Positions 48,266 to 59,895 of a stretch of DNA of 64,000 bases are shown here, one piece after another. Position 1 is the first letter of the stretch, and each line of letters opens with the position of its first letter. The notes under the pieces are model-generated. The model made no database searches. It was not told the DNA's origin and saw only the letters and a list, made by a program, of their open reading frames with translations. The DNA is taken from contig MU839851.1 in assembly GCA_030411725.1 (NCBI GenBank), forward strand, positions 62,001-126,000. Reading direction: 5' to 3'. The DNA comes from Echria macrotheca. Taxonomy: Eukaryota > Ascomycota > Sordariomycetes > Sordariales > Schizotheciaceae. The translations under genes were made by a program, and so were the position numbers.

Positions 48266-49260
48266 TCTTTTGAAGCGCACCTACATGCTGTTACAAAGGC
48301 TGACAATGCATCAAGGCGCGTATCCTTGACGAAGTCACCTTCGACACCACGGTCGAACTCCCCAACATCCCCGGCTCCGTCGTCGACCCTACCGCGGGCC
48401 GAACGTACCCCCTCGAGGGCACCGCTGTGCTCCTCCCTCAGTACTATCCGTTTACCGACCCTCTGGGTGTCCTCATCTGCGGTGGTTCAACCACGGGCCC
48501 CGGCAATGCCCTCGATAACTGCGTTTCCATTTACCCTCAAGTCAGCAACCCAGTCTGGACCCTCGAGCGCATGCCCTCGAAGCGCGTCATCTCGTGTATG
48601 GCGCCCCTGCCCGATGGGACGTACCTCATCCTCAACGGCGCCCATCAAGGCGTCGCCGGCTTCGGGCTTGCCACGGACCCGAACCTCAACGCCGTGCTGT
48701 ACGACCCTTCACGGCCAGTGGGTGCCCGTATGTCCGTCCTCGCCAACACCACCGTCGCGCGCATGTACCACAGCGAGGCTATCACGCTCCTCGACGGGCG
48801 TGTTCTTGTGTCCGGCTCGGACCCGCAGGACAATGTGAACCCGCAAGAGTACCGCGTTGAAGTGTTTATGCCGCCGTACCTCCTCTCGGGCAAGCCGCGG
48901 CCGACCTTCAACCTCACGGCCACGAAGGACTGGGCTTACGGCCAGACCGGCATTCCGTTTGAGCTGGGTGGGCCCCCCGTGAATGGCGCCGTGACAGTAA
49001 CGTTATTGGGGTCGGTGTCTAGCACCCATGGCAACTCGATGGGAGCACGCACGCTGGTGCTGAATGTGGCGTGTAATGGCCTGGTCTGTACGGTGGATGC
49101 GCCGCCAAATGCCCACGTTTGCCCGCCCGGCTGGTATCAGTTTTTTGTCTTAGATGGCGGCATACCGGCCGTGGGGACCTATGTGAGGGTGGGTGGCGAT
49201 CCGGCCGGGCTCGGGGACTGGCCAAATCTTCCCGACTTCACGACGCCCGGGCTTGGCTAG
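45507..49260 (+). CDS. WSC-domain glyoxal oxidase (AA5_1 copper radical oxidase)
   Basis: Five exons, 45507-45934, 46010-47158, 47218-47354, 47448-48214 and 48316-49260, sum to 3426 nt, 1141 aa. Start chosen at 45507 for its signal peptide (MASWLHRLAFLSSLSSAF); an ATG at 45465 is less suitable. Two WSC domains come first, then a Thr/Ser-rich linker, a Cys-containing PAN/apple-like segment (about 295-390), a second Ser-rich linker, and two more WSC domains. The glyoxal oxidase beta-propeller begins at about 600. Copper radical residues are visible: Cys in KTDVFCSAG, Tyr in GRWYPSAM, Tyr-His in MYHSEA and His in SSTHGNSM. Such enzymes oxidise aldehydes to acids and produce H2O2 outside the cell; WSC domains bind wall glycans. 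The last intron contains a long T/C tract. Confidence 0.88.
48217..48271 (+). repeat. Polypyrimidine tract in intron
   Basis: About 55 bases of T runs separated by single C residues, inside the last intron of the glyoxal oxidase gene. A likely slippage-prone, length-variable site. Confidence 0.85.
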
Positions 49261-50571
49261 GTGATTCGGTGGCGGCACCGTCGTCGTTGTGGGTGATATT
49301 GGCGAGTTGATTCGCAATAACAAGCCGATAATAGTGATAATATTAATATCTATTAAATAGTTATAGATACATACCTACCTGCACTTGTACGGGAGATACT
49401 GAAGAAGCCGACGGATTCCGCTTGACCCGCGAATAGGTTCATGTCGCCTTCCTAACTCGCTTCGTCATAAACGTCAGTTGCAAGTCGCCATGTAGAGTTC
49501 AACTTCGGATGGAGTTTGAAACCATCACCGGGAAAGGAAACTAGATACCGGGGCCGAAGGGCATAGATGAGGCATTGAGAAGGGTTTCCGTCGTCGTGTC
49601 GAGTCTTCTGGGCCCCTCGTGGTTTATTGTTCTGTTGGTTTACATCTTGTCCGAAGACTCCAGCCGCCCAATTAGAACAAGCATGCCGGATGGTATCCAG
49701 ACAATTGCCCGCAACTTATTCGAGCTAACTAATATCTTGGACCGGTGCGACGCGGTGGACTACGCCCAATGCCCCCCCCCCCCCCCCAGCTAAGAGCCGC
49801 GCAGTTGGCCGTTGTACAAACGGCAGATGGGCATGCCGTTGTCAAAGATGTACCTAGGTATCTAACAAAATATTTTCCTCGACTGACCCGACCGCAGCTA
49901 GCATATTTCCAACAATCAGCGAGAATCCATGTCGTGAGTTGGGCATACCGAAATATGACTCAGGCTTCACTCGGCATGCCCAGGTATTAGAACCGCGTGT
50001 ACATCTGGAGCAGTACTGCAAGAGGATCAGGAGCGATGTTTTGGAATACTTGGCTGCCTGGGCAAACATCGCCTCTGCTGTCCTTGCCATTCGCAGTTTC
50101 ACTGGTCTGATCAATCTAACTACACAGTTTCGTTACAACTAGATTCTGGGGTTTCTTGCGGTCGAGATAAAGCGACAGGTAGCTAGAGACAGAAGAGATG
50201 CTGCAAACTTTCAACTCAATCTGAACTCAGGGCGGGTCATAATATCACAATACCAAAAGTCCGCCAAGCGCTGTACCTTCAGATACCGCTTTACCGCCAG
50301 CCTTGCGCCCCTTGTCCCATAATCCTGGTTAAACCACCAATACATTATGTAAGTGATTTCTACAAATGGATAAGGCGCACAGCTCCCAGTGCGCTCGTTC
50401 TTCAGCCACCGCTGCGGCGAGTGTAGGCTGCCTCCAGCCCTCTGCTCACTGGATTGTCAAATTACTCCAACCTCCATTCCGGCTGTGCTGCGGTGTCTCA
50501 CCTCTCCTTCCCTTGGTTTGTCTACTGCGGGATGTGTCAAACCACTGTCGAAAAAAATTAACCTAACAGAG
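49261..50571. other. Intergenic region, 1.3 kb
   Basis: No gene recognised. Contains a run of 16 C at 49772-49787. ORFs of 60-90 codons have no domain signals. Confidence 0.55.
49772..49787 (+). repeat. C16 homopolymer
   Basis: Sixteen consecutive C in the assembled sequence. Its length is prone to error. Confidence 0.85.
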
Positions 50572-52612
50572 ATGCTCTCGTATCGCCGCCTCCGGGTAAT
50601 CTACCTCCTTGCAGCAGCCTTGCACTACCAAATTGCCTTAGGCCAAAGACAGAGCAAGTTTAGCGAATGCAAGGCACGGCTAGATGGAATCCTCGCGGGC
50701 ACCACAGAATTCAACGGAATCACCAACGCAACCGTGGACCGATACATCTACCACGGCCCCATCGCCGGGATGAAGGATGGCTTTGCCAAAACATCGCGCG
50801 ATCAGTTCATCGCCATCACTACCGATGGTTGCAAGGCCATCTGCGAGGACCCTGTCGATTGGTACTGGGACTCGGATCCCGACATGACGCTCGGCATCAT
50901 CTCGAATTGGATATTGCCCATAATCGCGCTGCTCGCAGCCTTGCCATACGACTCGGGTCGAGGCGGACTACGTCACGTCGTCCGCACTCTCGCGGAAGTG
51001 CGCAACTGGCTTGGTTCTCCGCAGACGGCGCTCACAGCGACATTTTTCAGCATCCACCAGATGCGGAGATGCCGAGCGCGCGCAAGAACAGTCAACCAAA
51101 AAGACGCGTACTACGTGCTTTACTGCATCGGGCAGTTCGAGCTCCCTCTTGACAGTAACTGCTTCCTCGAAGCGCTCTCATATGGCTTATTCAGGCCGAT
51201 CTACGAGGACCCTATTTCCATCCCGGCGGCGCACAACAGGACCGCGAAGCGGTGGTCCGAAGAGCTGCTGTATGCAATGGCGCGCCAGATGCGGCGCTCA
51301 CGACGGCGGGGCGTGTGGTCAATGTGCGCGAGCGTCTTTTTGTTTTTCGTCGCCTTCGCCGTGTCAGTGGTGTTGGCATTTGCCGATCTCGGAGAGCGGA
51401 CGACGACGCACTCGCTTGCGTTTGGCATACTCATCACTTGGTTCCCACTGTTGCTATTCTTCTCGATCCTGGATCGGAATCCAAACTCTGCAGAACGAAC
51501 GCGGTTAGTAAACTGACTCCCTTGTGTGTGTGTGTGCCATGCACTGACTCTTGACTGACTAGCACGTTCATCATCCGCTGGTTATGGAGCATCCGGGCAG
51601 TTAAAAAATGGGAAAATGACCGCGATCGCGGTAGCAACTTGTCCGATGATGCCCCTCCGTTCTGGTGGTCCCTAGACCGAGATCGCCGGGCACCTAACAG
51701 GACTCCCGACCACCTCTGCTCCCATCGCGGCCAATGCGTCCCGTCTCACTTCATTGGCCAGGGCCGCCGCATTGGGTACCATGGACTGGCCTACAGCGTC
51801 ACCGAGAGCGTGGATCGCCTAGAAACAGAAAGGAATCCAGCCCAGCCGATCAAAACCATCGCCCGCAACACGAGGGTGCAATTTGGCGCTAAGCCCCCTG
51901 TGTCTTGGCTATTGTCGTCCCTCGGCGCATTGGCGCTGGTGTGGTTGGAGATCGGCATGGCACTGATGATTTCGTACAACATTCCCACAGTAGGCATCGG
52001 TTGCCGGTCCGGGTTGTATATCATCTACGGGGTGTTCAGCACAGTTCCATGGGCGGCGCACCTGTTTGACTGCTATATTCCAAAACAAGGGGAAGTAGCC
52101 AAGGCAGTGAGCCGCGTATTAAGTTGGTTGTCATCGTTGTTTCTCACGCTCGCTGTTCTCTGTTTAGTGTTTATCACCTTTGCTGCTGTGAGTATCCCAT
52201 TACCACCACTTTCTCTACCGCTTCCTACCTACACAACCCAAAAGAAAAACAGAAATGAATGGGGAAAAAAGAAAACAATAAAGAGAAATGACGCTAATGA
52301 ATGGACCAGTTCAGCGGAGTCCTGAAAAATTGCACCTGCCGAGGCGGATTCGGCGGTTATATGGACTTTGAAACCGCCGAATTCTACGCGAACCCGGAGC
52401 ATTTCGACGTCAAGAAGTGGTGGATAGCCGCCGCCGTCACCGCCGCCGTCCCAGTGGTGCTTAGCTTCATCGTGGTGCTGCCCATATGGGTGTCGCTGAG
52501 AAAGCTGTGGCAGGAGGCGGGCCCTCGTGTCGGCGTGGACGGTGAGGAGGGGTTTAGATTACTAGAGGTAGGGGAAGAAGGGAAGGCGGATATGGATTGG
52601 GTTGCGTATTAA
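50572..52612 (+). CDS. Uncharacterised multi-pass membrane protein
   Basis: Three exons, 50572-51503, 51563-52187 and 52310-52612, sum to 1860 nt, 619 aa. The start at 50572 gives an N-terminal signal or first hydrophobic helix (VIYLLAAALHYQIALG). I see about seven further hydrophobic segments: IISNWILPIIALLAALPY, VFLFFVAFAVSVVLAFA, LAFGILITWFPLLLFF, WLLSSLGALALVWLEIGMAL, the IIYGVFSTVPWAAHLF region, LSSLFLTLAVLCLVFITFAA and WIAAAVTAAVPVVLSFIVVL. Between them is a long soluble region with a CxAIC motif and an Asp/Trp-rich stretch (DPVDWYWDSDPD). A CTCRGG-containing loop precedes the last helix. The pattern resembles a widespread but undescribed fungal membrane family seen in Sordariomycetes and Eurotiomycetes; I cannot assign a function. 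The second intron's acceptor (GGACCAG at 52309) was chosen because it alone keeps the frame. Confidence 0.75.
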
Positions 52613-53691
52613 TTCTTCTGTATTTGTAGCGACCTAACCTCGCACCAATTGTCAATATCAACATGATCAAGGACAGATCTTCGAGATGTCGGCCCATCAA
52701 GTGCAAACCTACGCCGTCAAAACATCTCTCAATAATAACCTAAACCTAATAGGTTCAATATTATGGGTGCTGATTGGCTGCGGACTAACATCGAGTCCGG
52801 GAGTTTCTCGTGCTGCTTGGGCCGCTAGTCGAATTCAAGAAAAGGAATTCTCGGGGGAATCTTGTAGATGTTGCCGATACCTTACCCAGAATGGTGGACG
52901 GATCCGGTGGGTGCAGTCTGGCCCGTTGGGTCGCTGGGTGCCAGTCAGAGTGGGCAAATGCAAAGCAATCGGGAGAGCCGCGATTGGGAGAGCTGCCGCC
53001 GTGGCGCTTATTAGCCATGAGGCCGCATAGGCTGGACACGTGTCATGCAATGCTTCTGAGTGCCCCCACCGAATGCCATGTAAGCAATGCAAAGAATGTG
53101 TCCGGGCCGGTGTTCTAGGCGAGAACACACCCTGTTGGCTTGCCGGAATTTGCCCCGGATCCCAATCCGTCCTCGTTGGTCTTATTGCAGCAGTCCTATT
53201 GCAGCTTCAACTGCGTGGTCATCCGCTTCCTCTGTGGGCTAACTGGGACCTGAGTCGACAGCACCTGATGAATTGGGCCCAAAACGGGACACCGCAGTCC
53301 GGGACAATCTGCCAAGCCAATAAGGGAGGAGGGCGAGGTACAAGTTGGCCATGTATCAACCGGAACACCTGCCAAGACTGGTACGGCTACATATGAAAGC
53401 GACCATCATGCATATGTGACCGAAGTCAAACTACATATACGATGCAGGCCGACGGAATAGGAAGACTGTGCTTCCGCTGCACGCCGAACAGGGTCCCTGC
53501 ATTGCGCTGCAACTCGCATCAGCACGTACCGTACTCATCCATTCCCAGGTTTGGAGGGGCCGTCTGGTAACCTCGCCCAGTGTTGCCTCGGTGAGTATCT
53601 GGCTAAAGGCGCCAACAAACTACACCGGTTTCGTAAAGGAAGCACACACTAGCTTGAGACCTATCATCTTACAGTCTGCAACACAGGGACA
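52613..53691. other. Intergenic region, 1.1 kb
   Basis: Separates the membrane protein from the metabolite cluster genes. No gene recognised; ORFs on both strands lack domains. Confidence 0.55.
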
Positions 53692-54827
53692 ATGACTACC
53701 CAACGCGCCGTCAAAGTCCTCTCCGAAGGCAAAGCTACCGTCGCAGACAACGCTCCCCTTCCAGCCCTAAGGGAAGGCGACGTTCTCGTCAAGATCGCGT
53801 GCGTGGCCATCAACCCTGCAGATGGCAAGTCGTTAGTAATGTCACCGACGCCCGGGGCGGTGATCGGATCCGATTTCGCAGGCACGATATTTGCTCTCGC
53901 CGAAGAGAACGGCGCCGGCACCATCAAGCTAAAGGTCGGAGACCGCGTGTGTGGGTTTGTGTTTGGGAACAACCCGTTCCGCGTCGACAACGGCGCCTTC
54001 TCCGAGTACGTCGCAGTGCCTGCGGGCCTGGTGATCCGCATCCCGGATTCTATGAGCTTCGAGGAGGCTGCAACGCTGGGTACCGGTCTGGCCACGTCCG
54101 GGCTTGCGCTGTACCACATGCTTAAGCTGCCCATGCCATCTCAGCCAGCAACGAAGCCTTCATATGCTCTTGTTTACGGTGGCGGTACCTCGACCGGAAC
54201 TATCGCAATTCAGCTGCTAAGACTGTCCGTACCCTACCCGTTCTTGTCGACCCATGAGGCAACACTTTTGGGCGGAGCACTGACAAGCACAGGTCCGGAT
54301 TCATCCCGGTGACGACATGCTCCCCGCGCAGCGAGGCCCGGCTCAAAAGCATCGGCGCCGCTCATACATTCGATTACAAGGCCCCTACTTGCGGCAGCGA
54401 CATCCGCGAGTACACGCAAAATCAGCTGGCCGTGGCCCTTGACTGCATCACCGACACTCGCTCCATGACCATCTGCTACGAGGCCATTGGCACTGCGGGC
54501 GGCGACTACCTGGCTCTCAACCCGTTTCCTCTAAGAGCACACACTCGCCGGAGCGTCAAGCCGGACTGGATCATCACGTACTCGGTGTTTGATCAGCCGA
54601 TTGGCTGGCAGCGGCCCTTCAACTGGGATCCACGGCCGCTGGACAAGGAATTTGCTGTGAAGTGGTACGAGCAGGCATCGCAGCTACTTGATAGGAACCT
54701 AATACGGTCCCACCCGTACCAGATACGTCCGGGTGGGTTGAACGCCGTTCCGGAAGGGGTTGAGTCAGTGTGGAAGGGTGAGATCATGGGGCATAAACTC
54801 GTGTACCAGGTTCAGGACAGTGTATAG
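53692..54827 (+). CDS. Trans-acting enoyl reductase (LovC-type MDR)
   Basis: Two exons, 53692-54224 and 54293-54827, sum to 1068 nt, 355 aa. A medium-chain dehydrogenase/reductase without structural zinc: substrate domain with VAINPADGKSL and VIGSDFAGTI, then the NADPH fold with LVYGGGTSTGTIAIQLLRL. The C-terminal LNAVPEGVESVWKGEIMGHKLVY is typical of the stand-alone enoyl reductases that serve fungal highly reducing PKSs (LovC of lovastatin, about 363 aa). They reduce the enoyl double bond of the ACP-bound chain when the PKS's own ER is inactive. Location about 6 kb from the PKS supports that pairing. A general quinone-reductase-like enzyme is the alternative, less likely here. Confidence 0.83.
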
Positions 54828-55123
54828 GGTGGCCCAGAAACGATGCGAAATTCAAGGTACTTATCCGTAGGTAGGTAGGTGTGGGTTGACCGTATCAATT
54901 GCCGGGGTCTCACGTTTTGCCAAAGTATGTTTTATTATGTTTCCCCTGAACCATTCATGACGTATCACAATGGTGGCAACTTTCAAGTCAATGTGCAATA
55001 AGAGGCATAAATAAATTTTCAAGTTGACGATAACCAACGAACTAGACGACGTGTCTACTTCTAATTCGGAAAGAATCCATAACTATGTAGGTACCTAGGT
55101 AGGTAGGTAGCCAAATATGCGCA
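54828..55123. other. Convergent 3' spacer in cluster
   Basis: Between the enoyl reductase and P450 stop codons. Holds GTAGGTAGGTAGGTG near 54869-54883 and GTACCTAGGTAGGTAGGTAG near 55090-55109, copies of a dispersed intergenic motif. Confidence 0.6.
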
Positions 55124-56852
55124 TCAGTAACGTCTCTTGACCCTGACCTTCAAATCTCGATCTGGATGGTATACTGCCATTCCCACGCCATTCCTGGCCT
55201 CTCGATCGGAGGGTGACCCGTCGTGTTTCACCCAACCCACCACTTCAATGTCAAACTGCGTAACCAGAAGCGCCAGCGTCCCCATGATTTCCAGCTTGGC
55301 AAAATGCCGTCCGGGGCACATCGTAATCCCGCCTCCATAAGGAAAATAGTAGCCACTTCTATTGCCGAGAGCAAACTCTACCTTTTCGGCTCTGTGGCCC
55401 TTCTCATCCGTCGAGCCGACGACTTTGATATGCCTGTGAGGCCAGAATTCATCCACAGCGTAGCCCTCTGCCTCCCATACGGCGTCGTGGTGAGCGATTG
55501 GGATGGGCGCCTGAACTATGGCCCCTTTGGCGATGGAGACACCATCAATCTCGGTGTCGCGGACAGCATCGCGGATGATGCAGAATCCGGATCGAAGCCG
55601 TAGTGTCTCGGTGTAGACTGCCTGCAACCAGGGTGAGGCGGCCAGCTTCTGAACGTCGAATACTCTCTCGCCCGTTTTCGGGTCCACCGCGATGGCTGCC
55701 TCGGCCTCGCGGCGGATGTTTGTCAGCAGCTCGGGGTCGGGACATGTGAGCGTGCTCACGACGGTCCAAGCCGACGCTGGCACAGTGTTGGAAGTCCCAT
55801 TGATGACCTGGACTCCGAAAAAGCCGGAAATGGTATCAATGTCGAGGTTTATGTCGAGGCCCCACCGGATGACAGCTCGGATGAGCGGCGAGCCGAATAC
55901 GGGCTCCCAGGGTGCAGACGCCTCGGGGCTGTTCCAGTCGAAGTCTCTCAGGGCATTCGTGACGTACTTCTTGTTCATTGCGAGATACTTGTCGCGCGCG
56001 CGATGTGGCTTGGGGTTCATCCACTTCGGCGGCCCAAAGGCGATAGGGATGATGCCCAGTTCAAATTCCTTGAGGAGATCAAAATACTCTGGGTTCTCCT
56101 CAAAGACTCGGCTGCCATTGATGGTACGTGCTGCGCACTCAGTTTGATGCCGATCAAGGAACTCTACCACCCGGATGGTGCTCCATTCGCCGACGTTGAA
56201 CAGCTCCGTGACCTTGGCCGCAAAGTTGGCCAGGAACAAGGCCGCCATGTCTTGGGTCGGTATCGTCTGCAGGAGATTTTCGGTGAAGATGCGGTGCCAA
56301 GCCGCCCAAAGACGGTCTTTTTCGGCGATATGTTCGGTCCCCGGCAGAGGGACTTTGGCCCGCCCGGAGACGTCGGTAAGCAGCCGTTGCATGTCCCGCT
56401 CGGACGGGTCAATGATGGCTTTCACGAGCAGATGGTAGTAATAATCGACCGACAGGCCCGAGTTGAGGCGGAAAAGAGTGTTGGTCTTCTTTTCACCAAC
56501 AACGAGAAATGCTTGGCGGCCGGCAAGACGGAAACGGAGGATTTCCGTATCCAGTCTCTGCATCGTCTTTCTGATATGCACGTCAAGGGGTCAGCAAACA
56601 TGCTGCAAGAATACCGGTCGGGGGAGCCTACAAAGCACGAGCATAAAACGCCTTTGGGTTCACAGAAGCTTGGAATGTATTCGATATGAAGGGGATGGTT
56701 TCCGGGAGCCGGGGTGGCATGGTGGAGCCACTTCCAAAGAGCAGCGGAATCAAAACGAATAAAATGGCAATGCTACCAATGCTGCTGATAACAATGAGGC
56801 CGTTTTGCATTCCTAGCTCACAGAGCCACGAGAGAACCCCCAAGGACGTCAT
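55124..56852 (-). CDS. Cytochrome P450 monooxygenase
   Basis: Two exons, 56852-56632 and 56570-55124, sum to 1668 nt, 555 aa. The first exon supplies an ER-anchoring hydrophobic helix (LIVISSIGSIAILFVLIPLLF) and the Pro-rich hinge (MPPRLPETIPFI). The second holds the P450 core: an I-helix region, the K-helix ExxR in YTETLRLR, the PERF-like EFWPHRH, and the heme-binding FPYGGGITMCPGRHFAK with the Cys ligand. The sequence resembles the fungal oxysterol 7-alpha-hydroxylase/prostacyclin synthase-like (CYP7/8-type) P450s often found in metabolite clusters. It is inferred to hydroxylate or epoxidise the polyketide. Its partner is the NADPH-P450 reductase encoded elsewhere. It is convergent with the enoyl reductase gene. 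Confidence 0.9.
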
Positions 56853-58563
56853 CGTAGGCTGATTTCAAAATACAGCTCAAAGGCGGTTTGAGACAACAAG
56901 ACTGGGAGTGAGGTGAGATGACCCACGTTGGACAATGTAGCACGGACGACGAGCGAGATTTTGCCTGGGATGGGACTTGATTGTGGGAGAGCTTGCAGCC
57001 GACCTCTCCCGCCGAGAGCAGACTAGCTCTCCTGTCTGTCCCAGCTCAGCCAGATGACAGGTGCATAAGGTGCCCTTTCATTCACCGTGGTCTAGTGGAT
57101 GCCGAGCACCCGGATCCCAATAACAGGGTCCTCTGCAGAGTTATTGTTATCTTAGCGCGTATGTGGCCGGTACAGGATGCATGAAATCTTCCACCTCTCG
57201 CTTGGTTGGTAAACTGGCCCATCGAAGGTGACCACGAGCGGCGTGGACGCGTGGTGGGGATGTAATGTCTTTAGTCAAGAATTCTTTTGGCCCCCATGCT
57301 GGAAGAATACGGATGGACGTGTGCACCCGCAAACCGACGCCTGTTTGGACAGTGCAGTCATTAAAGCGGTGGAGGAACCGAGATCAAGACTCTGCACGTT
57401 TGCACATACCTACCTATAGTTAGTGGCAGATTTGACAGACTGGGACCGGTAGCGTTACATCGACCGAGTCTGCCACCAGGTGGGCATCGAGGCGGCCAAG
57501 CGGCGAGGCGGCCGAGTGGGGGTCAGTGACAGACCCTGGGTACACCAATGTCGACGGCGACGAACTTTAACTTGTTTGATTGCTCACCGACCAATTGCCC
57601 CGGAACCGGCCCGTCAGGGCACTTGCCGCTGGCAACGCAGCCGATTCGCCCCTCCGAATGTGTCCGGCGGGCCGGCTCGTTGAAGCGCAGCCAATCATCA
57701 GCGATTCCGACCACCCCCTCAGCGGTCCTCGAGCTCTTTAGGGATAGAGTAGATGCTGCAGCTAATTCACCGTCGGCGAAGTCAAGAGATGCATATGCGG
57801 CCAGACAGGTGGTGCCATTCTCGTTGACCGGTCCTGCCAGCCGCATGGGGTCTGGCGAAAGCTACCGACCTACGCGCCTGTGTGTGTTACAATGGGAGAC
57901 GAAGGGACGGTTCACAGTGTCACCCTCGCCAACTGAGAATAATCGGCAGTTGAGTTGGGTAGAGTTCTCCAGCTTGTCTTACACACATGTCAGAGTCTAG
58001 CCGCTCGGCTGGTCGGTTCGAAAAGTTTGTGTTACAGTGTGTTACAATGCCAAGATTGCCCGAATGCCCTCCTCATTGAAAGATGACGCATATATCAGGG
58101 TGGTACAAATAGCCAGGTACCTTATACAGCACTCCTAAATCGGTTTGGCGGCTGGCTAGATGGAGCATGGAAGAGACTCCACGATACTGAATCCAGGCAG
58201 GTGAGGTTCTGCGGTCACCAGACTAACACCAGGAGTACCCCGCCCCTCGGAGGCATTTTTGCCAAACGCGCACATTTTCAGCGTCGAAAAGCCACCCCTA
58301 GGGGTGGCCCTTCTTCTCCCCGGTTGCCAGATGCTGGTTATGGTAGGAGCGGCTACCTAGGCTGCTTGTATGGCGATGGTGCTAGTGTTAAGGTTAGCGA
58401 TGGTACCAAGGTAATGGGTTAGGCGATGGCGATGTTAACGGTGATGATGAGGGTGATGGTGATGGTGATGGTTAAATCAAAAGACACCTTGGTAGTTGAT
58501 CAAATACCGCTCTCCAATCCATCACCGAATTCGCGAGTTCTACGAATATTATTTGAGCCTCTA
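56853..58563. other. Intergenic region, 1.7 kb
   Basis: No gene recognised. It has the P450 promoter side and the 3' flank of the FAD monooxygenase. A GTGATG minisatellite-like run occurs at about 58434-58471, and the motif TGTGTTACA occurs near 57884, 58028 and 58038. Confidence 0.5.
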
Positions 58564-59895
58564 TTATTTAGGCAGCGGCAGATTCCGGACATCCCGAGCG
58601 AAGTAGTCTCGCTTCCACCAATTCATAAAGAACAAGAAAATGATGGCGATCAGTTCCGTCAGAACGCTTTGAAGCCACGTCTGCTCCTTCGTGTTTCCAA
58701 ACCCGCGGGCGACAGACCTTCTGTACAAGTCGTTGATGACAGGGCGCCGCAACTTCTCGTAGTCGGCAAGGAGCTGGTCAATATCACGCTCACCACGCCG
58801 CTCAAGCACCCGCGCAATCAGCACACCGTCTTCAATCGCCACGCCAGCACTCTCGCCCTGGGGAGGCATCTGTTTCCAAGATAGGTAGGGGTTAGCCTTC
58901 GATCTCCTCTTACACATGGTGTAATGAATCAGCCATACCGCGTGGGCTGCATCGCCTAAAAGGAGCACCCGCCCCTTGCGCCAGACGCCTTCCAAAGGCA
59001 GCGTATAAACAGGCAAAAGATTCCAGCGGTCACATCTATCCACCAGTTCCGTAAGCCCCTGGACCCCGCTGGTGCTCGTGCGGAAAAGGTCGTCAACGTC
59101 CCTCTTGATGGCATCCTGATCACGCGCCAAGGCTCGCCAGCCAGTAGCAGGCTCATGCCCAGCCTCCGGTATGTCGGTGACAGCAGTGAGACAGACGCTT
59201 CTTCGTGACGGCTCGAAATATGTGGCCAAGAGCGCGCCGCGACCACCTATCAGCACGACAGTATCGCGCAGCGCCGGGCTCCCGTCAGCCAGCCTCAAGA
59301 CGGTCTGCTCTTCAGTTTTGAGTTTAGCGATGCCATGTGCAACTGCTTTGCCGGTATACCGTTTGGGGCGGTCTGAGTCAACATAGAGGGTGCGCACTGC
59401 CGAATGCAACCCGTCGCAACCGAGAACCAGGTCGCCCTCAACGATCTCGCCGCCCTCAAACTCGAGCGCCACCGTGTCGCTGCCGCTCAGCTCGCGGATA
59501 GCAACCACACGCATGCCCATGCGCAAGCACACATTCGGCGCATTCTCTCTCAACACTTCAAGTAAGGCGTCGACCAGATCGGCGCGACGGGCGCGTATTG
59601 CATCCACGCCACCCCACATCGAGCCAAGGTATCGTCCGGTCCGCATCGATACGATGTCGACGGCACGTACAGGAGAGCTACGTTGCCGCAACCGTGTTCC
59701 AGCCCCGAGGTGGTCCAGGTAGCGCATCGCCAATGGCGTTAGGTTCACCGAGCTTCCGAGCGGCTGCGGACTCGGCCGGAGCTCGAACAAGTGGATTTCG
59801 AGTGGTGCCGACGCCGTCGAGACCTTGCTGAGCGCAAGTGCTGCTGAAAGTCCAGCCGGGCCTGCGCCCAGAATCATGATTTTGGTGATGCCCAT
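58564..59895 (-). CDS. FAD-dependent monooxygenase
   Basis: Two exons, 59895-58939 and 58869-58564, sum to 1263 nt, 420 aa. The start at 59895 puts the FAD-binding GAGPAGLSAALALS right at the N-terminus; an ATG at 59952 would add 19 residues. Further family motifs are GDLVLGCDGLHSAVR (DG motif) and LLLGDAAHAMPPQGESAGVAIEDG (the GD motif, restored only after splicing). This is the salicylate-hydroxylase/PaxM-like class A flavoprotein group, which hydroxylates or epoxidises substrates with NAD(P)H and O2. A hydrophobic C-terminal helix (LIAIIFLFFMNWW) suggests membrane association. It is transcribed divergently from the PKS with 883 bp between starts, so co-regulation is likely. Reading through the intron stays open, so splicing is decided by the motif. 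Confidence 0.88.
   Translation of the reverse strand: MGITKIMILGAGPAGLSAALALSKVSTASAPLEIHLFELRPSPQPLGSSVNLTPLAMRYLDHLGAGTRLRQRSSPVRAVDIVSMRTGRYLGSMWGGVDAIRARRADLVDALLEVLRENAPNVCLRMGMRVVAIRELSGSDTVALEFEGGEIVEGDLVLGCDGLHSAVRTLYVDSDRPKRYTGKAVAHGIAKLKTEEQTVLRLADGSPALRDTVVLIGGRGALLATYFEPSRRSVCLTAVTDIPEAGHEPATGWRALARDQDAIKRDVDDLFRTSTSGVQGLTELVDRCDRWNLLPVYTLPLEGVWRKGRVLLLGDAAHAVWLIHYTMCKRRSKANPYLSWKQMPPQGESAGVAIEDGVLIARVLERRGERDIDQLLADYEKLRRPVINDLYRRSVARGFGNTKEQTWLQSVLTELIAIIFLFFMNWWKRDYFARDVRNLPLPK

Noticed and set aside
57085..57140. tRNA-like A box (TGGTCTAGTGG)
   Set aside because: No B box or acceptor-stem pairing follows; judged chance similarity.
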